Assembly (NCBI GenBank): GCA_964499485.1
Contig: CAZCLF010000022.1
Location: 1 to 38,217 of the forward strand
Length of the DNA stretch: 38,217 bases
Direction: 5' to 3'
Origin: Ga0074130 sp964499485
GTDB lineage: Bacteria; Pseudomonadota; Gammaproteobacteria; Burkholderiales; Rhodocyclaceae
Shown here: positions 1 to 8,678 of the stretch, piece after piece
Layout: every line of letters begins with the position of its first letter
Numbering within the stretch: the stretch's first letter is position 1
Translations under genes and position numbers: made by a program
The notes under the pieces: generated by a model
What the model was told of the DNA's origin: nothing
The model's input: the letters and a program-made list of their open reading frames with translations, nothing else
Databases searched by the model: none

Positions 1-2
1 TC

Positions 3-1508
3 TTTGAGCGTGGTGGTCGCGACCCGCTGCCTTGGGGAGTGATGCTCAAGGATCTATTCACTCAGTTAGAGACACACACCAGTGGTTTTACCCAGGCCAA
101 AAAACGTGAGTCGCTTGACCATGTACTCCGCGCCTCAGCCGCACCAGACATTCTTTTCCAGCGCCTGCAAAATGTGGTCCATCACTGGTCGCGTGGTGCG
201 CCCCTGCCGGCCGCGGGCATGATTGAGACCCTGGACAGCGAAGCAGCCGAGGCAGCAGCAACGGCAACCACCACAGAAACTGCATCTTCCACGACCATCA
301 TTGACAAGGTCGGCAACAGCGAGCTTCGCGAACTGATCGCCAAGGTACTCGAAGACCCGGTCCATGCGCTACTGAATGGTTCGCCTGAGCTCGCCGAACA
401 ATCGCTCACGTTAGCGAAAGCCGTACGTCAGGCACGCCAGGAAAAGCAGATCAACGAGATCCTCGCTCAACTCAAGCAGTTCAGCTACAAGGTGAGCTAC
501 GTTGCCGAAGATCAGACTGAACTCAGAGCTGAGCTACTCGGCATTCTCAAACTGTTGATCGACAACATTGGCGAGATTGTTGTTGAGGATCAATGGCTGC
601 ATGGACAAATCAATACGGTGTCCGAGCTGCTGGCCAAGCCCTTGGATTTACGCGCACTCGACAGCGTTGAACGCATGTTGAAGGACGTTATCTACAAACA
701 GAGCGGACTTAAAAAAAACCTGCAGGAAGCCAACAACAAGCTCAAGCAAATGTTGGCAACGTTTGTGGATCGCCTCGGCGACTTCTCCAGTACCACCAGC
801 GACTATCACGACAAGATTGAAGCCTGTGCCGTACGCATCAGCTCGGCGCGTGACATTTCCGAGCTATCCAGTGTCTTGGAAGAGGTCATGCAGGAAACTC
901 GTGCAGTGCAGCTGAATGCAGCGCGTTCGCACGATGAAATCAGTGAGATGCGGCAACGTGTCAGCGAAGCTGAACGTGAGGTTAAGCGCCTGCAAGTTGA
1001 GCTATCGCATGCCAGCGAGATGGTACGTCTTGACCCACTCACTGGTGCATTGAATCGTAAGGGGCTGGAAGAAGCGATGGAGCGCGAGGTTGCGCGTACA
1101 CGCCGCCATGAGAGTCCGCTCTCGTTTGCCATGCTGGATATTGATAACTTCAAGCAGATCAACGATACGCTCGGTCACAAAGCTGGCGATTCGGCCCTGC
1201 AGCATCTGGCAGAGGTCACACGCGAGACTATTCGTCCGCAAGACACACTTGTCCGTTATGGTGGTGAGGAGTTTGTCATCCTGTTACCGGAAACGGCAAT
1301 GGAAGATGCCATCAAGGTCATGGAACGCGTGCAACGCGAACTGACTCGACGCTATTTCCTGCATGACAACAACAAGCTGTTGATCACCTTCAGCGCCGGC
1401 GTGGCCGAACTGGCAAATGAAGAAGATCCAACCGATGCTGTGCGCCGCGCCGACCAAGCCATGTATCTGGCCAAACGGGCAGGCAAGAATCGGGTAATGG
1501 CAGCCTAG
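3..1508 (+). CDS. GGDEF diguanylate cyclase, 5'-truncated by the window edge
   Basis: Probable diguanylate cyclase making c-di-GMP from two GTP. The C-terminal 170 residues are a complete GGDEF domain: the active-site loop is GGEEF (nt 1260-1274), and an RxxD inhibitory site (RPQD) sits exactly five residues before it, so product inhibition is expected. Before it lie about 300 mainly helical residues ending in a coiled coil. No transmembrane segment or signal peptide is visible, so it is probably cytoplasmic. The frame is open to base 3 and the upstream codons read like protein (DPLPWGVMLKDLF). The stretch that follows, with its KKRESL motif, matches the middle of longer Neisseriales-type GGDEF proteins as I recall them, so the GTG/ATG at 39/42 is probably internal. 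Its TAG stop shares the palindrome CTAG with the stop of the opposing gene. The GGDEF assignment is certain; the true start is outside the window. Confidence 0.9.
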   Translation, partial: FERGGRDPLPWGVMLKDLFTQLETHTSGFTQAKKRESLDHVLRASAAPDILFQRLQNVVHHWSRGAPLPAAGMIETLDSEAAEAAATATTTETASSTTIIDKVGNSELRELIAKVLEDPVHALLNGSPELAEQSLTLAKAVRQARQEKQINEILAQLKQFSYKVSYVAEDQTELRAELLGILKLLIDNIGEIVVEDQWLHGQINTVSELLAKPLDLRALDSVERMLKDVIYKQSGLKKNLQEANNKLKQMLATFVDRLGDFSSTTSDYHDKIEACAVRISSARDISELSSVLEEVMQETRAVQLNAARSHDEISEMRQRVSEAEREVKRLQVELSHASEMVRLDPLTGALNRKGLEEAMEREVARTRRHESPLSFAMLDIDNFKQINDTLGHKAGDSALQHLAEVTRETIRPQDTLVRYGGEEFVILLPETAMEDAIKVMERVQRELTRRYFLHDNNKLLITFSAGVAELANEEDPTDAVRRADQAMYLAKRAGKNRVMAA

Positions 1509-3778
1509 GTTCTCGATCCGTGCTGGCTGAAGGCCTCCGCCAGCACGTGCTTACCTGCTCGCCGCATTGACTCAGAGAGACGAGCACGTACCGACGGCGC
1601 ATCAGGATCGACCAAAAAGTCCTGCCATAGCCGATCAGCCTCCGCTGCATGTGCAGCGACACCGAAACGTGCCTCCTGTGGCTGGGGCAGTCGTGTGTTC
1701 GGATCAGCGCACCATTGACGCCAAAACGCTCTGAACGCGTCCGCAACGCACCCCACGTAATAATCAGGATTCGCGAGCGGAGAGGCAGCCATGCGCATGC
1801 GCAAGGTGCTGCGCAAGTGGGTCAGTGTTGTTGGATCATTGGCCAGCCTGACGGCTTGTTCAACATAGTCCGCTGGTGATTGCGTTACCCATTCCGGCAA
1901 ACCAATCGCAGTCATGATGGCAGATGTGATGCGCTGTCCAAGGGTATGCCCGCGCAAACACAGTACAGGAATGCCCATCCACAAGGCATCCAGCGTAGTG
2001 ACGCCGCCGCCCATCGGGAATGGATCAAGCGCAAAGTCGATTTCCATATAGCGCTCAAGATGATCAAACCAAGATGAAGCACCATGGAAAGTCAGGCGCG
2101 AAGGTTCAATCCCCCGACGCGCAAACAATGCAGTGACACGATCCCGTTGCGCACTCTCTTCCAACTCCGCCGCCTTCAATACCAAGCGGGAGTTCGGCAC
2201 ACGCTGCATCAACTCTGCCCAGAGTTCCAACACGGCATCGGACACTTTGATCATGCGGTTGAAACAACCAAAGGTGACGTAACCATTTTGCAGCATCGGC
2301 AGCGGGCTTAATGCTGGGGCGTTCTCTGGTAGCCAGAACGACAGTTGGCAAGGCAAGTAATGCACATGCTCGGCATAGAGCCCCACCTCCTCTTTCGGAA
2401 TACTGACCGGATCAGAGAACAGATAGTCCACGCAATCCATACCAGTACCATTGGCATGGCCCCAGGCGGTCACGATGATTGGCGCTGGCTTATAGGCGTA
2501 GATGGGAAGTCGATTGGCGCCTGCGTGCGCAAACAGGTCAATCAGGATGTCAATGCGATCATCGCGGATACGCTGCGCAACCTCAGCATCACTCATGCGG
2601 GCAATATCACACCAACTCGTGGCATGCGCTTGAATGTCCGCGGTGAACTGGTCTGCATGAAAGAAGCCGTCGTAGCACCAAACCTCAAACTGAGCTGGAT
2701 CTAGCTGCAGTAAGACCGGCAGATAGGCATACATCGATGCATTGCGATAAAAGCGGCCGGGAATGAAACCAATACGCAGCTTCCGCTCCGGCTCTGGTGT
2801 TACCCGTAACGATAGCGGCTGGATGCTCAGCGGAACGATTTGCTGCTGGTACCAGTTTTTTCGCACCTGCTGCTGCTCGGCAGCACCCATGGCTGGATTA
2901 AAGTCAGTCGAATAGGCGAGAACGCTGTGTAGCTGCTGGGCTCGCGGATGCTCGTGCAATGCTGCCTCGAAACAAGTCAGCATTGCTTGTAAGTCAGTGC
3001 CGCCCTCGAGAATCGCGATCATGGCGTGGTGGGCGTTTGCATACATCGGGTCGCGATCAAGGCAGTCCTGAAGCTGTAGCAATGCCGCTGTTGTTTCTCC
3101 TGCCTTCCGGAGTACAAGCGCTCTGCCATAACGAGGCTCAAGGTAATCAGGATGACCATCAATGACGATCGAAAACTGGGCGAGAGCCTCTGCATAGAAC
3201 CCTGCATCTGCGAGGGTATTGCCCAAATTAGTTCGCAAGGCAAGCGAGTCTGGATCCTTCTCGAGCAAGCTGACAAAAAGCGGTATCGCCTCTTCATAGC
3301 GCTTGAGCACTTTTAGCAGCAACGCATAACCAGCGGTCACCCCGGCATCCTCAGGCGCAAGCTGATAGGCCTTTTCTATGACGGCCGTCGCTTCATCGAA
3401 GCGTCCGAGGGTCATGAGGGAATTGCCCAAATTGCATAGCACGACGGGGTTATCTACCCCTCGCTGTTGCTCGATTGCAACGGCGCGAACATACGCTTTC
3501 ACTGCATCACTAAAACGTTGCTTATCATGCAGCACATTCCCGAGGTTGCTGTAGTACTGGGCCTCATTGGGATGTGCAGTAATGGCCTGCTCGATCAAGG
3601 CCTGCGCCTCATCAAGCCGATGCTCCTGATAGGCGATCACACCGAGCAGGTGCAGGAGATCAGGATGGCCCGGATGGCCCTGCAGTAAGCTCTGATAATG
3701 CTGAGCAGCAAGCGCAAGCTGCCCCTGTTGATGCAGACTGATGGCGTCTTGAAGGGCTTGCTGGAAATCCTTGCTCAT
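1505..3778 (-). CDS. TPR-containing GT41 (OGT/SPINDLY-like) glycosyltransferase A
   Basis: About 757 aa. Residues 1-285 are tandem tetratricopeptide repeats (recurrent NLGN, A-x-A-P motifs). Residues 333-690 are an O-GlcNAc-transferase-like GT41 catalytic region, expected to transfer a sugar from a nucleotide donor to protein Ser/Thr. Visible motifs are WGHANGTG (from W439), FGCFNRMIKV with the conserved lysine K511, and ALDPFPMGGGVTTLDALWMG. The first GT41 motif is odd: GFIPGRFYRNAS has Asn346 where the paralogues in this window and human OGT have a histidine, and the usual VS.DF is lost. About 65 extra residues follow the catalytic domain. The ATG at 3778 overlaps the preceding gene's TGA as ATGA, which favours it over the ATG at 3790. 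Last gene of the long minus-strand train. The family is clear; activity is uncertain because of the His-to-Asn change. Confidence 0.88.
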   Translation of the reverse strand: MSKDFQQALQDAISLHQQGQLALAAQHYQSLLQGHPGHPDLLHLLGVIAYQEHRLDEAQALIEQAITAHPNEAQYYSNLGNVLHDKQRFSDAVKAYVRAVAIEQQRGVDNPVVLCNLGNSLMTLGRFDEATAVIEKAYQLAPEDAGVTAGYALLLKVLKRYEEAIPLFVSLLEKDPDSLALRTNLGNTLADAGFYAEALAQFSIVIDGHPDYLEPRYGRALVLRKAGETTAALLQLQDCLDRDPMYANAHHAMIAILEGGTDLQAMLTCFEAALHEHPRAQQLHSVLAYSTDFNPAMGAAEQQQVRKNWYQQQIVPLSIQPLSLRVTPEPERKLRIGFIPGRFYRNASMYAYLPVLLQLDPAQFEVWCYDGFFHADQFTADIQAHATSWCDIARMSDAEVAQRIRDDRIDILIDLFAHAGANRLPIYAYKPAPIIVTAWGHANGTGMDCVDYLFSDPVSIPKEEVGLYAEHVHYLPCQLSFWLPENAPALSPLPMLQNGYVTFGCFNRMIKVSDAVLELWAELMQRVPNSRLVLKAAELEESAQRDRVTALFARRGIEPSRLTFHGASSWFDHLERYMEIDFALDPFPMGGGVTTLDALWMGIPVLCLRGHTLGQRITSAIMTAIGLPEWVTQSPADYVEQAVRLANDPTTLTHLRSTLRMRMAASPLANPDYYVGCVADAFRAFWRQWCADPNTRLPQPQEARFGVAAHAAEADRLWQDFLVDPDAPSVRARLSESMRRAGKHVLAEAFSQHGSRT

Positions 3779-5769
3779 ACACGTGTCCATTGTTGCCAGA
3801 GTTGGCGATAGGTCTTATCGACCTCTGCTGCATAGCGTTGTGGATTCCCCGCCACAGATGTCATCACTGATGAACGCAGCTCACTGCGTAACTGTGCCAA
3901 GGCTGGCAAATCACTGGCAAAGTCGATACCGCGTGCGACGTAATCGTCACGACTACTGGCAACCCAGTCGACGAGCCCAACAGCACTTACGATGCCTGCA
4001 CTCAGACGACCAACTTGGGTATTGCCGAGTAAAGTCAGCACAGGCACTCCCATCCATAAGGCCTCAAAGGTACTAATCCCTCCCCCATGCGGGAACGGAT
4101 CGAGACAGATATCCACCTGTCCATAGGCTGCCAAGTGCTCAAGCTGCGATGTTTTGCCTTGCATGAGAACACGCTGGGGATCGATCCCTGCTGCTGTTGT
4201 ACTCGCCATCAGGGCATCTCGTGCCGTTGGCTCACTAAGTTCCGGTGACTTAAACAGCAAACGCGCGCCGGGCAAACTAGCCAACAATTGTGACCACACC
4301 CCTAAGACAGAAGCATCGACTTTTGCGAGCCGATTGAAACAACCAAAGGTGAATGGCTCAGTAAGTGCCGGCAAGGCGGACACTGCTGGTAGCTCCAGCC
4401 CTGGCGCATAGGTCAGGGTACAGGGCAGATACACCAACTTCTCCGCATAAAGTGGTGCCAATGCTGGCGGCAGGGTCACGGCGTCAGACAGCAAGTAGTT
4501 GATCTCAGGCAGACCCGTACCGTTGGCATGGCCCCAAGCTGAAATCTGCACAGGGGCGGGGCGGCGTGCAAACACACCTAAGCGATTCCCTGCGGAATGC
4601 GCAGAAAGATCGACCAATATATCAATCTGGTCGCTACGAATCAGCGCTGCAACTGCATCGTCGTCGAGTGCGCCGATCTCGCGCCAACCATCCACGCTAC
4701 GCTGTAGCTCAGCAGTCAGATCGTCTGCACGTTGCTGGTTGGCATAGCAAAACACCGTGAACGCGTTGCGGTTGTAATGTTGCAGCATGGGCGCAAAGGT
4801 AAACGCAGCCGAATGGCGCCAAAAATCTGCCGACACATAGCCCACTCGCAACTTGCGTGCAGGGTCACGGTTGTTATCGAAGACCGTGAAAGGTAAATGC
4901 AGCGGTTCAATGTGTTGCTGCCACCAGCGATGACGCTCAGCCTGTTGGGCAGCAGCATCAATCGAAAAATCGTAATCGAGAAAGAAAATCAGATTCGAGT
5001 GGTAGGCAGCGTTCTGCGGCGCCAAGGTCATTGCCGTACGTAAGGCAGCGCAGGCATCGCGGATGCGACCAAGCTTACCGAGCTGAATACCGATGTTATT
5101 CCAGCTATCCGCATGCGACGGCATGCGTTCGAGCACTTGCTGATAAGCGGCTATCGCCTCCTGCGGACGGCCGCATAGCACGAGGAGGTTGGCCAAGTTA
5201 TAGCGCGCTTCGGGAGCGTCCGGTGCAGCTGCGACAGCAGCGCTGTGGCAAGCGAGCGCATCTTCAAGGTGGCCTTGGCCTGCAAGCAATGACCCTAGAT
5301 TGCTCCATGCTCCCGGAAAGCCCAGCTCGGCCGCTTTACGCAAATGTCGCTCAGCGGGGTCATGATCACCTTGAGCCATGAGCATCAGCGCAAGATTATT
5401 GTGCGCCATTGCCAACTGTGGGTTCAACCCCAAGGCCTGCCGTAAGCTGGCAATCGCTTCCTGAACCTGCCCCAAGCCTTGCTGAACATTGGCCAGATTT
5501 ACATAGTAGTCAGCTTGGCGTGGCTGCAACGTGACCGCTTTGTTGAGCAGTTCGAGCGCCGCGGGCAGGCGGCCTTCCTGTAACTCGATGACCCCCAATA
5601 AGTGCCAGCAGTCCGCCTGTGCGGGCTGACGGGCAAGCACAGCGCGATACCCTGCTGCTGCCTCCACCAAACGGCCTTGCTGATGCAGCGCCAGCGCAGC
5701 CGAAAAACCAGCATCAGGAACGTTGGTTCTTGGTGGTTTGGTTCGGGAGGATGGAGGGTGGGCAGCCAT
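3775..5769 (-). CDS. TPR-containing GT41 (OGT/SPINDLY-like) glycosyltransferase B
   Basis: About 664 aa, cytoplasmic by the lack of any signal or membrane segment. Roughly residues 15-260 are seven or so TPR units, the usual protein-substrate-binding superhelix of OGT-like enzymes. The rest is a GT41 domain: RVGYVSADFWRHSAA with His319, DLSAHSAGNRL, RRPAPVQISAWGHANGTG, FGCFNRLAKVDASV with the conserved Lys, and LDPFPHGGGISTFEALWMG. All motifs expected of an active enzyme are present, unlike its downstream neighbour. The WGHANGTG segment replaces the WxGYPGTSG-type sequence of human OGT and is shared by all three GT41 proteins here. The longest frame opens with a TTG at 5793; the ATG at 5769 was preferred, although neither has a clear Shine-Dalgarno. 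It overlaps the next GT41 gene by 4 bp and follows a 200-bp gap after the C-methyltransferase gene. Confidence 0.9.
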   Translation of the reverse strand: MAAHPPSSRTKPPRTNVPDAGFSAALALHQQGRLVEAAAGYRAVLARQPAQADCWHLLGVIELQEGRLPAALELLNKAVTLQPRQADYYVNLANVQQGLGQVQEAIASLRQALGLNPQLAMAHNNLALMLMAQGDHDPAERHLRKAAELGFPGAWSNLGSLLAGQGHLEDALACHSAAVAAAPDAPEARYNLANLLVLCGRPQEAIAAYQQVLERMPSHADSWNNIGIQLGKLGRIRDACAALRTAMTLAPQNAAYHSNLIFFLDYDFSIDAAAQQAERHRWWQQHIEPLHLPFTVFDNNRDPARKLRVGYVSADFWRHSAAFTFAPMLQHYNRNAFTVFCYANQQRADDLTAELQRSVDGWREIGALDDDAVAALIRSDQIDILVDLSAHSAGNRLGVFARRPAPVQISAWGHANGTGLPEINYLLSDAVTLPPALAPLYAEKLVYLPCTLTYAPGLELPAVSALPALTEPFTFGCFNRLAKVDASVLGVWSQLLASLPGARLLFKSPELSEPTARDALMASTTAAGIDPQRVLMQGKTSQLEHLAAYGQVDICLDPFPHGGGISTFEALWMGVPVLTLLGNTQVGRLSAGIVSAVGLVDWVASSRDDYVARGIDFASDLPALAQLRSELRSSVMTSVAGNPQRYAAEVDKTYRQLWQQWTRV

Positions 5770-5910
5770 GCTGGGCAATACATCAGTAAGCAAGGTAGTC
5801 AGCCTACCCTGTCAGTTGCCACATAAACCTCAGATAAGCATTAAAAAGCCCCGTTTGCTGTCGTTAACTACAAGTTGTGATCTGCCACAATGAAATGACA
5901 GGGGGAGACA

Positions 5911-6066
5911 ATGCACGATACGTTGCAGGATTTTGACGCGCTCGAAGCGGAATACCATCAGCATTTCGCGCTCGTTGCTCACTGCAACTACCCGAAAAGC
6001 TCACGCGTCACATCAATGACCTCACTAGCGCTGCATCCCGCTTGCGATGCATTGACCATCCATTGA
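5911..6066 (+). other. orphan translation start (51-codon ORF), possible gene remnant
   Basis: On the plus strand a very strong Shine-Dalgarno (GGGGGAG, 5901-5907) stands three bases before an ATG at 5911. The frame runs 51 codons (MHDTLQDFDALEAEYHQHF...). Only the first 26 codons lie in non-coding DNA; the rest runs antisense into the end of the methyltransferase gene. The N-terminal part looks protein-like and acidic. It could be a small real gene or the surviving start of a gene cut by rearrangement at the edge of the glycosylation cluster. No homologue is recognised. Confidence 0.25.
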
Positions 6067-7154
6067 GGATAGCCAAAGCCTGTGAGTAGTAATGTGCCAT
6101 TTGCTACCCGTTGACTAAGCTCAGTCGATGGAAAAATCGGAACCGTACGACTGCCCAGCGGTAGCCAACGACCACATTTCAGTGGGTCGTCGTCAATCGC
6201 ACAATCAATCAGCGCAGATATTCCGGAGAAATTGAGGAAGTTGGTTTGCGGATGAGACGCCCCCATAGCAACACGCGGCGAGGGGCTGGCAGCAACTAGT
6301 GCGAGTAGCGACTCACGCTTCGCCTGCCAGCGCGCATCAAAATGAGCACACAGTGCTAATGCTCTAGGCAGCTGCGGTGGTGGCAATACAACCGATTGAC
6401 CGGCACGTGCCCAGACCACAATGTTTTGCATTTCACGATAAGGCTCAACAATGATCTGCTCAATCGTGAAACCTGCCACTGAAAGGGCATAGGCAAGGTT
6501 CTCCGGTAAAAAGTAGCTGATATGTTCATCCCATATTTCATGGATGTGCAGCGACTCAATCACGGGCAAGAGACTGGGCACCTCTATGCAGACAAGCCCA
6601 TCGGGGCGCAGCAGGTGACGCAAGGCGCGGAGAAAGCCTAAGGGGGCCGGTACATGTTCCAATGTGTGGCGGCAAACGAGGATGTCAGCCGTTCCGCGTG
6701 AAGCAACCACGGACTCAGCCAACGCGAGATCCAATGGCTGCTGAATCACCTCATGTCCGAGTTGAGAGACATGGGCAGCCAGCGCCTGCGAAGGCTCAAT
6801 CCCAAGTAAGCGGGTAAAGCCCGCCGCACGCAGTGCGTTAAGAAAAGTGCCGTCATTGCAACCGACTTCAATCACCTGCCCCGCTGTCCCATCTATAACT
6901 AGACGATCGATCATTACTGCTGCATACGCCGGCAGCTGTCGCGCCGTCGCCCGCGCCACCCCTGTGTAATCAATTGCGCGCTGCGGTTCTGGTTGCTGCG
7001 TTACAAGACAGCAGCTTGGGCAATAGTCAAAAGCAAGGCGACGGTGCGGTACCTGCGCCTCAGGCCCATTACCAAACAGTCCACTGACAGGGACATCATC
7101 AAAATCGATAAAGGGCTGCAAGCCGGTGGTATTGCATACGGGACAGGTGCTCAC
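5988..7154 (-). CDS. Zinc-finger SAM C-methyltransferase, NDP-hexose type (TylCIII-like)
   Basis: 388 aa with the three-part layout of sugar C-methyltransferases. The N-terminal zinc-binding module has CPVC at residues 4-7 and a second Cys pair in YCPSC. A SAM-binding Rossmann domain follows (IEVGCNDGTFLNAL, CRHTLEHVPAP, CIEVPSL, WDEHISYF). The C-terminal domain carries GASHPQTNFLNFSGI and DDDPLKCGRWLPLG. Family members methylate a carbon of an NDP-keto-deoxysugar, as in mycarose or nogalose biosynthesis. That suggests, without proving, a branched-chain deoxysugar product here. Translation begins at a GTG that overlaps the TGA of the upstream reductase gene (GTGA, 7151-7154), so the two are translationally coupled. 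In the C-terminal domain the usual GAAAKGNT loop reads GASHPQTN, a divergence from characterised enzymes. Confidence 0.85.
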   Translation of the reverse strand: MSTCPVCNTTGLQPFIDFDDVPVSGLFGNGPEAQVPHRRLAFDYCPSCCLVTQQPEPQRAIDYTGVARATARQLPAYAAVMIDRLVIDGTAGQVIEVGCNDGTFLNALRAAGFTRLLGIEPSQALAAHVSQLGHEVIQQPLDLALAESVVASRGTADILVCRHTLEHVPAPLGFLRALRHLLRPDGLVCIEVPSLLPVIESLHIHEIWDEHISYFLPENLAYALSVAGFTIEQIIVEPYREMQNIVVWARAGQSVVLPPPQLPRALALCAHFDARWQAKRESLLALVAASPSPRVAMGASHPQTNFLNFSGISALIDCAIDDDPLKCGRWLPLGSRTVPIFPSTELSQRVANGTLLLTGFGYPQWMVNASQAGCSASEVIDVTRELFG

Positions 7155-8044
7155 GCTGGATTCCTCTGCAGAGATGTGAGGGTATCGCCTAGCGTGGGGG
7201 CGATGATCCCGAAGCGTTCAGTGGTTGCCCGCATGTCGAGACGGGCACGCGGGGGCGGCGAACCCGGACCAAGGTCAGGTTGTACACGGGAAGGGGGATA
7301 ACCGGATAAGCTCGCCCAACTACGGGCAAACTCGGCAAAGTTCACATCCTGGATTGCTGACAGATGCCAAACGCCTGAAGCTCGGGCTGCAGCAATCGTA
7401 CGGATGGCATGCGTCAACCACGCTACCGCTACCGGTGCCATGCTGCGCCATGCATGTGGATGTATTGTCTGCCCTGCCGCAAGGGCCGCCTGCCACTCAC
7501 ACAACAACGGCGTGCTATCCGCCAGTATCTTGGTAGGGCGAATGATGGCTAACCCTTTGTTGTATTCAGCCGCAGCACAAAGAAGCGCAGCCTCAGCAGC
7601 AGCCTTCTGATGACCATAAGCATTGAGCGGGTATGGTGGCGTGTCTGGCTGCGGCACGTCGTCTACACCATCAAATACGCCACTGGAAGAAATGAACACA
7701 ACAAAACTGCCATGCGTCTCCCACATATGGCGCGCCAACGCCAATGGCGCGATGACATTGATCTGCTCGCTTGTAGCGGGATCGGCCTCGCAATCAGCAA
7801 TACGCGGCATTGCCGCAGCAATCACAACGATATCGGCGGGCGGTAGCGTCCACGTAGATGGGCTTGCAGTCAGATCGAGATAGATATTTGGGCTGCCCCA
7901 GCGACGTGAGGTGCCTTTGACATCAACGCCATCAAGCTGCAGAGAGGTGAATAGATAACGACCGACCAAGCTGTCTGCGCCAATGATCAGCCAGCGGAGG
8001 GACACCGCGCGAGACTCACTCAAAGTAGATGAACTCGTAGTCAC
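7151..8044 (-). CDS. NAD(P)-dependent sugar reductase/epimerase, RmlD-like SDR
   Basis: Up to 297 aa. The nucleotide-binding glycine motif IIGADSLVG lies near the N-terminus, followed by VIAAAMPRIADCEADP (the RmlD-type N-A-A-T/D-x-x-E region), FISSSGVFDG and the YGHQKAAAE stretch with the YxxxK catalytic pair. This is the pattern of dTDP-4-dehydrorhamnose reductase-like extended SDRs, which reduce or epimerise nucleotide-linked keto-sugars. The protein is cytoplasmic. The longest frame starts with GTG at 8044 and overlaps the upstream methyltransferase gene by 29 bp. A second GTG at 8005 starts just before the Rossmann strand, 10 bp after that gene's stop, and is an equally good choice. Next to the C-methyltransferase, it probably finishes the same sugar. 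Substrate unknown. Confidence 0.82.
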   Translation of the reverse strand: MTTSSSTLSESRAVSLRWLIIGADSLVGRYLFTSLQLDGVDVKGTSRRWGSPNIYLDLTASPSTWTLPPADIVVIAAAMPRIADCEADPATSEQINVIAPLALARHMWETHGSFVVFISSSGVFDGVDDVPQPDTPPYPLNAYGHQKAAAEAALLCAAAEYNKGLAIIRPTKILADSTPLLCEWQAALAAGQTIHPHAWRSMAPVAVAWLTHAIRTIAAARASGVWHLSAIQDVNFAEFARSWASLSGYPPSRVQPDLGPGSPPPRARLDMRATTERFGIIAPTLGDTLTSLQRNPA

Positions 8045-8678
8045 CGTTGTAACCCGTCTGATCGAAGAACCAGACCCAGTTCTCGGGACGCAAGAAGGTT
8101 TCGCAAGTGAGCGCCCAGCATTGCAGGTTATACAGCTCGGTATCGTTGCGAAATGCCTCGGTCATCATGTAAGCCTGCTTTCCGACACGCTCCATTTCAC
8201 ACAGCGCATTCTGCAACGCTGGCAACGGCAAGTTGTGCAGAGTGCCGAGACTAATCACAAGATCGAAACTCTTGTCTGCATATGGATAAGGCTTGCCCGC
8301 ATCATGCTCAAATAAGAACGGCTGCACCTCTTCCTTGGCATGTTCGAGACCATAAGTGGAGATATCGAAACCCGCCACCTTCCCCTCGGGCAAACGGGTC
8401 ATCAGCTCGTACAACAAAAAAGCCTTACCGCAGCCGACATCGAGAATTTTTGCATCTGGCTTGAGGTCATATACCTCGATGATGCGATCAGCCACGGCAC
8501 CCCAGCGGCCATCGTAACGATAACCGCCATAGCCATAGCGACGATCACCATCCCAATAATCAAAGCCGTATTGCTTGGCAATTCCCATGCAATGCACTTT
8601 GTCATCCGCCATGCGTCCTGCATAGTCACGTTTCGTTTGCTTATGCAGGGGGGTGAAGAACTCGCGCAATTGACGCAT
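8016..8678 (-). CDS. Class I SAM-dependent methyltransferase of a carbohydrate cluster
   Basis: 220 aa. SAM motif I is ILDVGCGKAFLLYEL, followed by GFDIS (motif II), a FDLVISLGTLHNLPL segment (post-motif) and a C-terminal aromatic tail. The N-terminal part contains a Tyr/Gly/Asp-rich stretch (YWDGDRRYGYGGYRYDGRW) that I recognise from methyltransferases encoded in sporadic surface-carbohydrate clusters. It may instead serve as a substrate-binding lid. The ATG at 8678 overlaps the TGA of the 56-aa gene upstream (ATGA), so it is translationally coupled to it. It probably O- or N-methylates the cluster's sugar intermediate. The methyl acceptor cannot be deduced. Confidence 0.85.
   Translation of the reverse strand: MRQLREFFTPLHKQTKRDYAGRMADDKVHCMGIAKQYGFDYWDGDRRYGYGGYRYDGRWGAVADRIIEVYDLKPDAKILDVGCGKAFLLYELMTRLPEGKVAGFDISTYGLEHAKEEVQPFLFEHDAGKPYPYADKSFDLVISLGTLHNLPLPALQNALCEMERVGKQAYMMTEAFRNDTELYNLQCWALTCETFLRPENWVWFFDQTGYNGDYEFIYFE

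Noticed and set aside
4154..4961. Several plus- and minus-strand ORFs inside GT41 B
   Set aside because: They are low-complexity Arg/Ser-rich shadows of the real gene, with no ribosome sites or family motifs.
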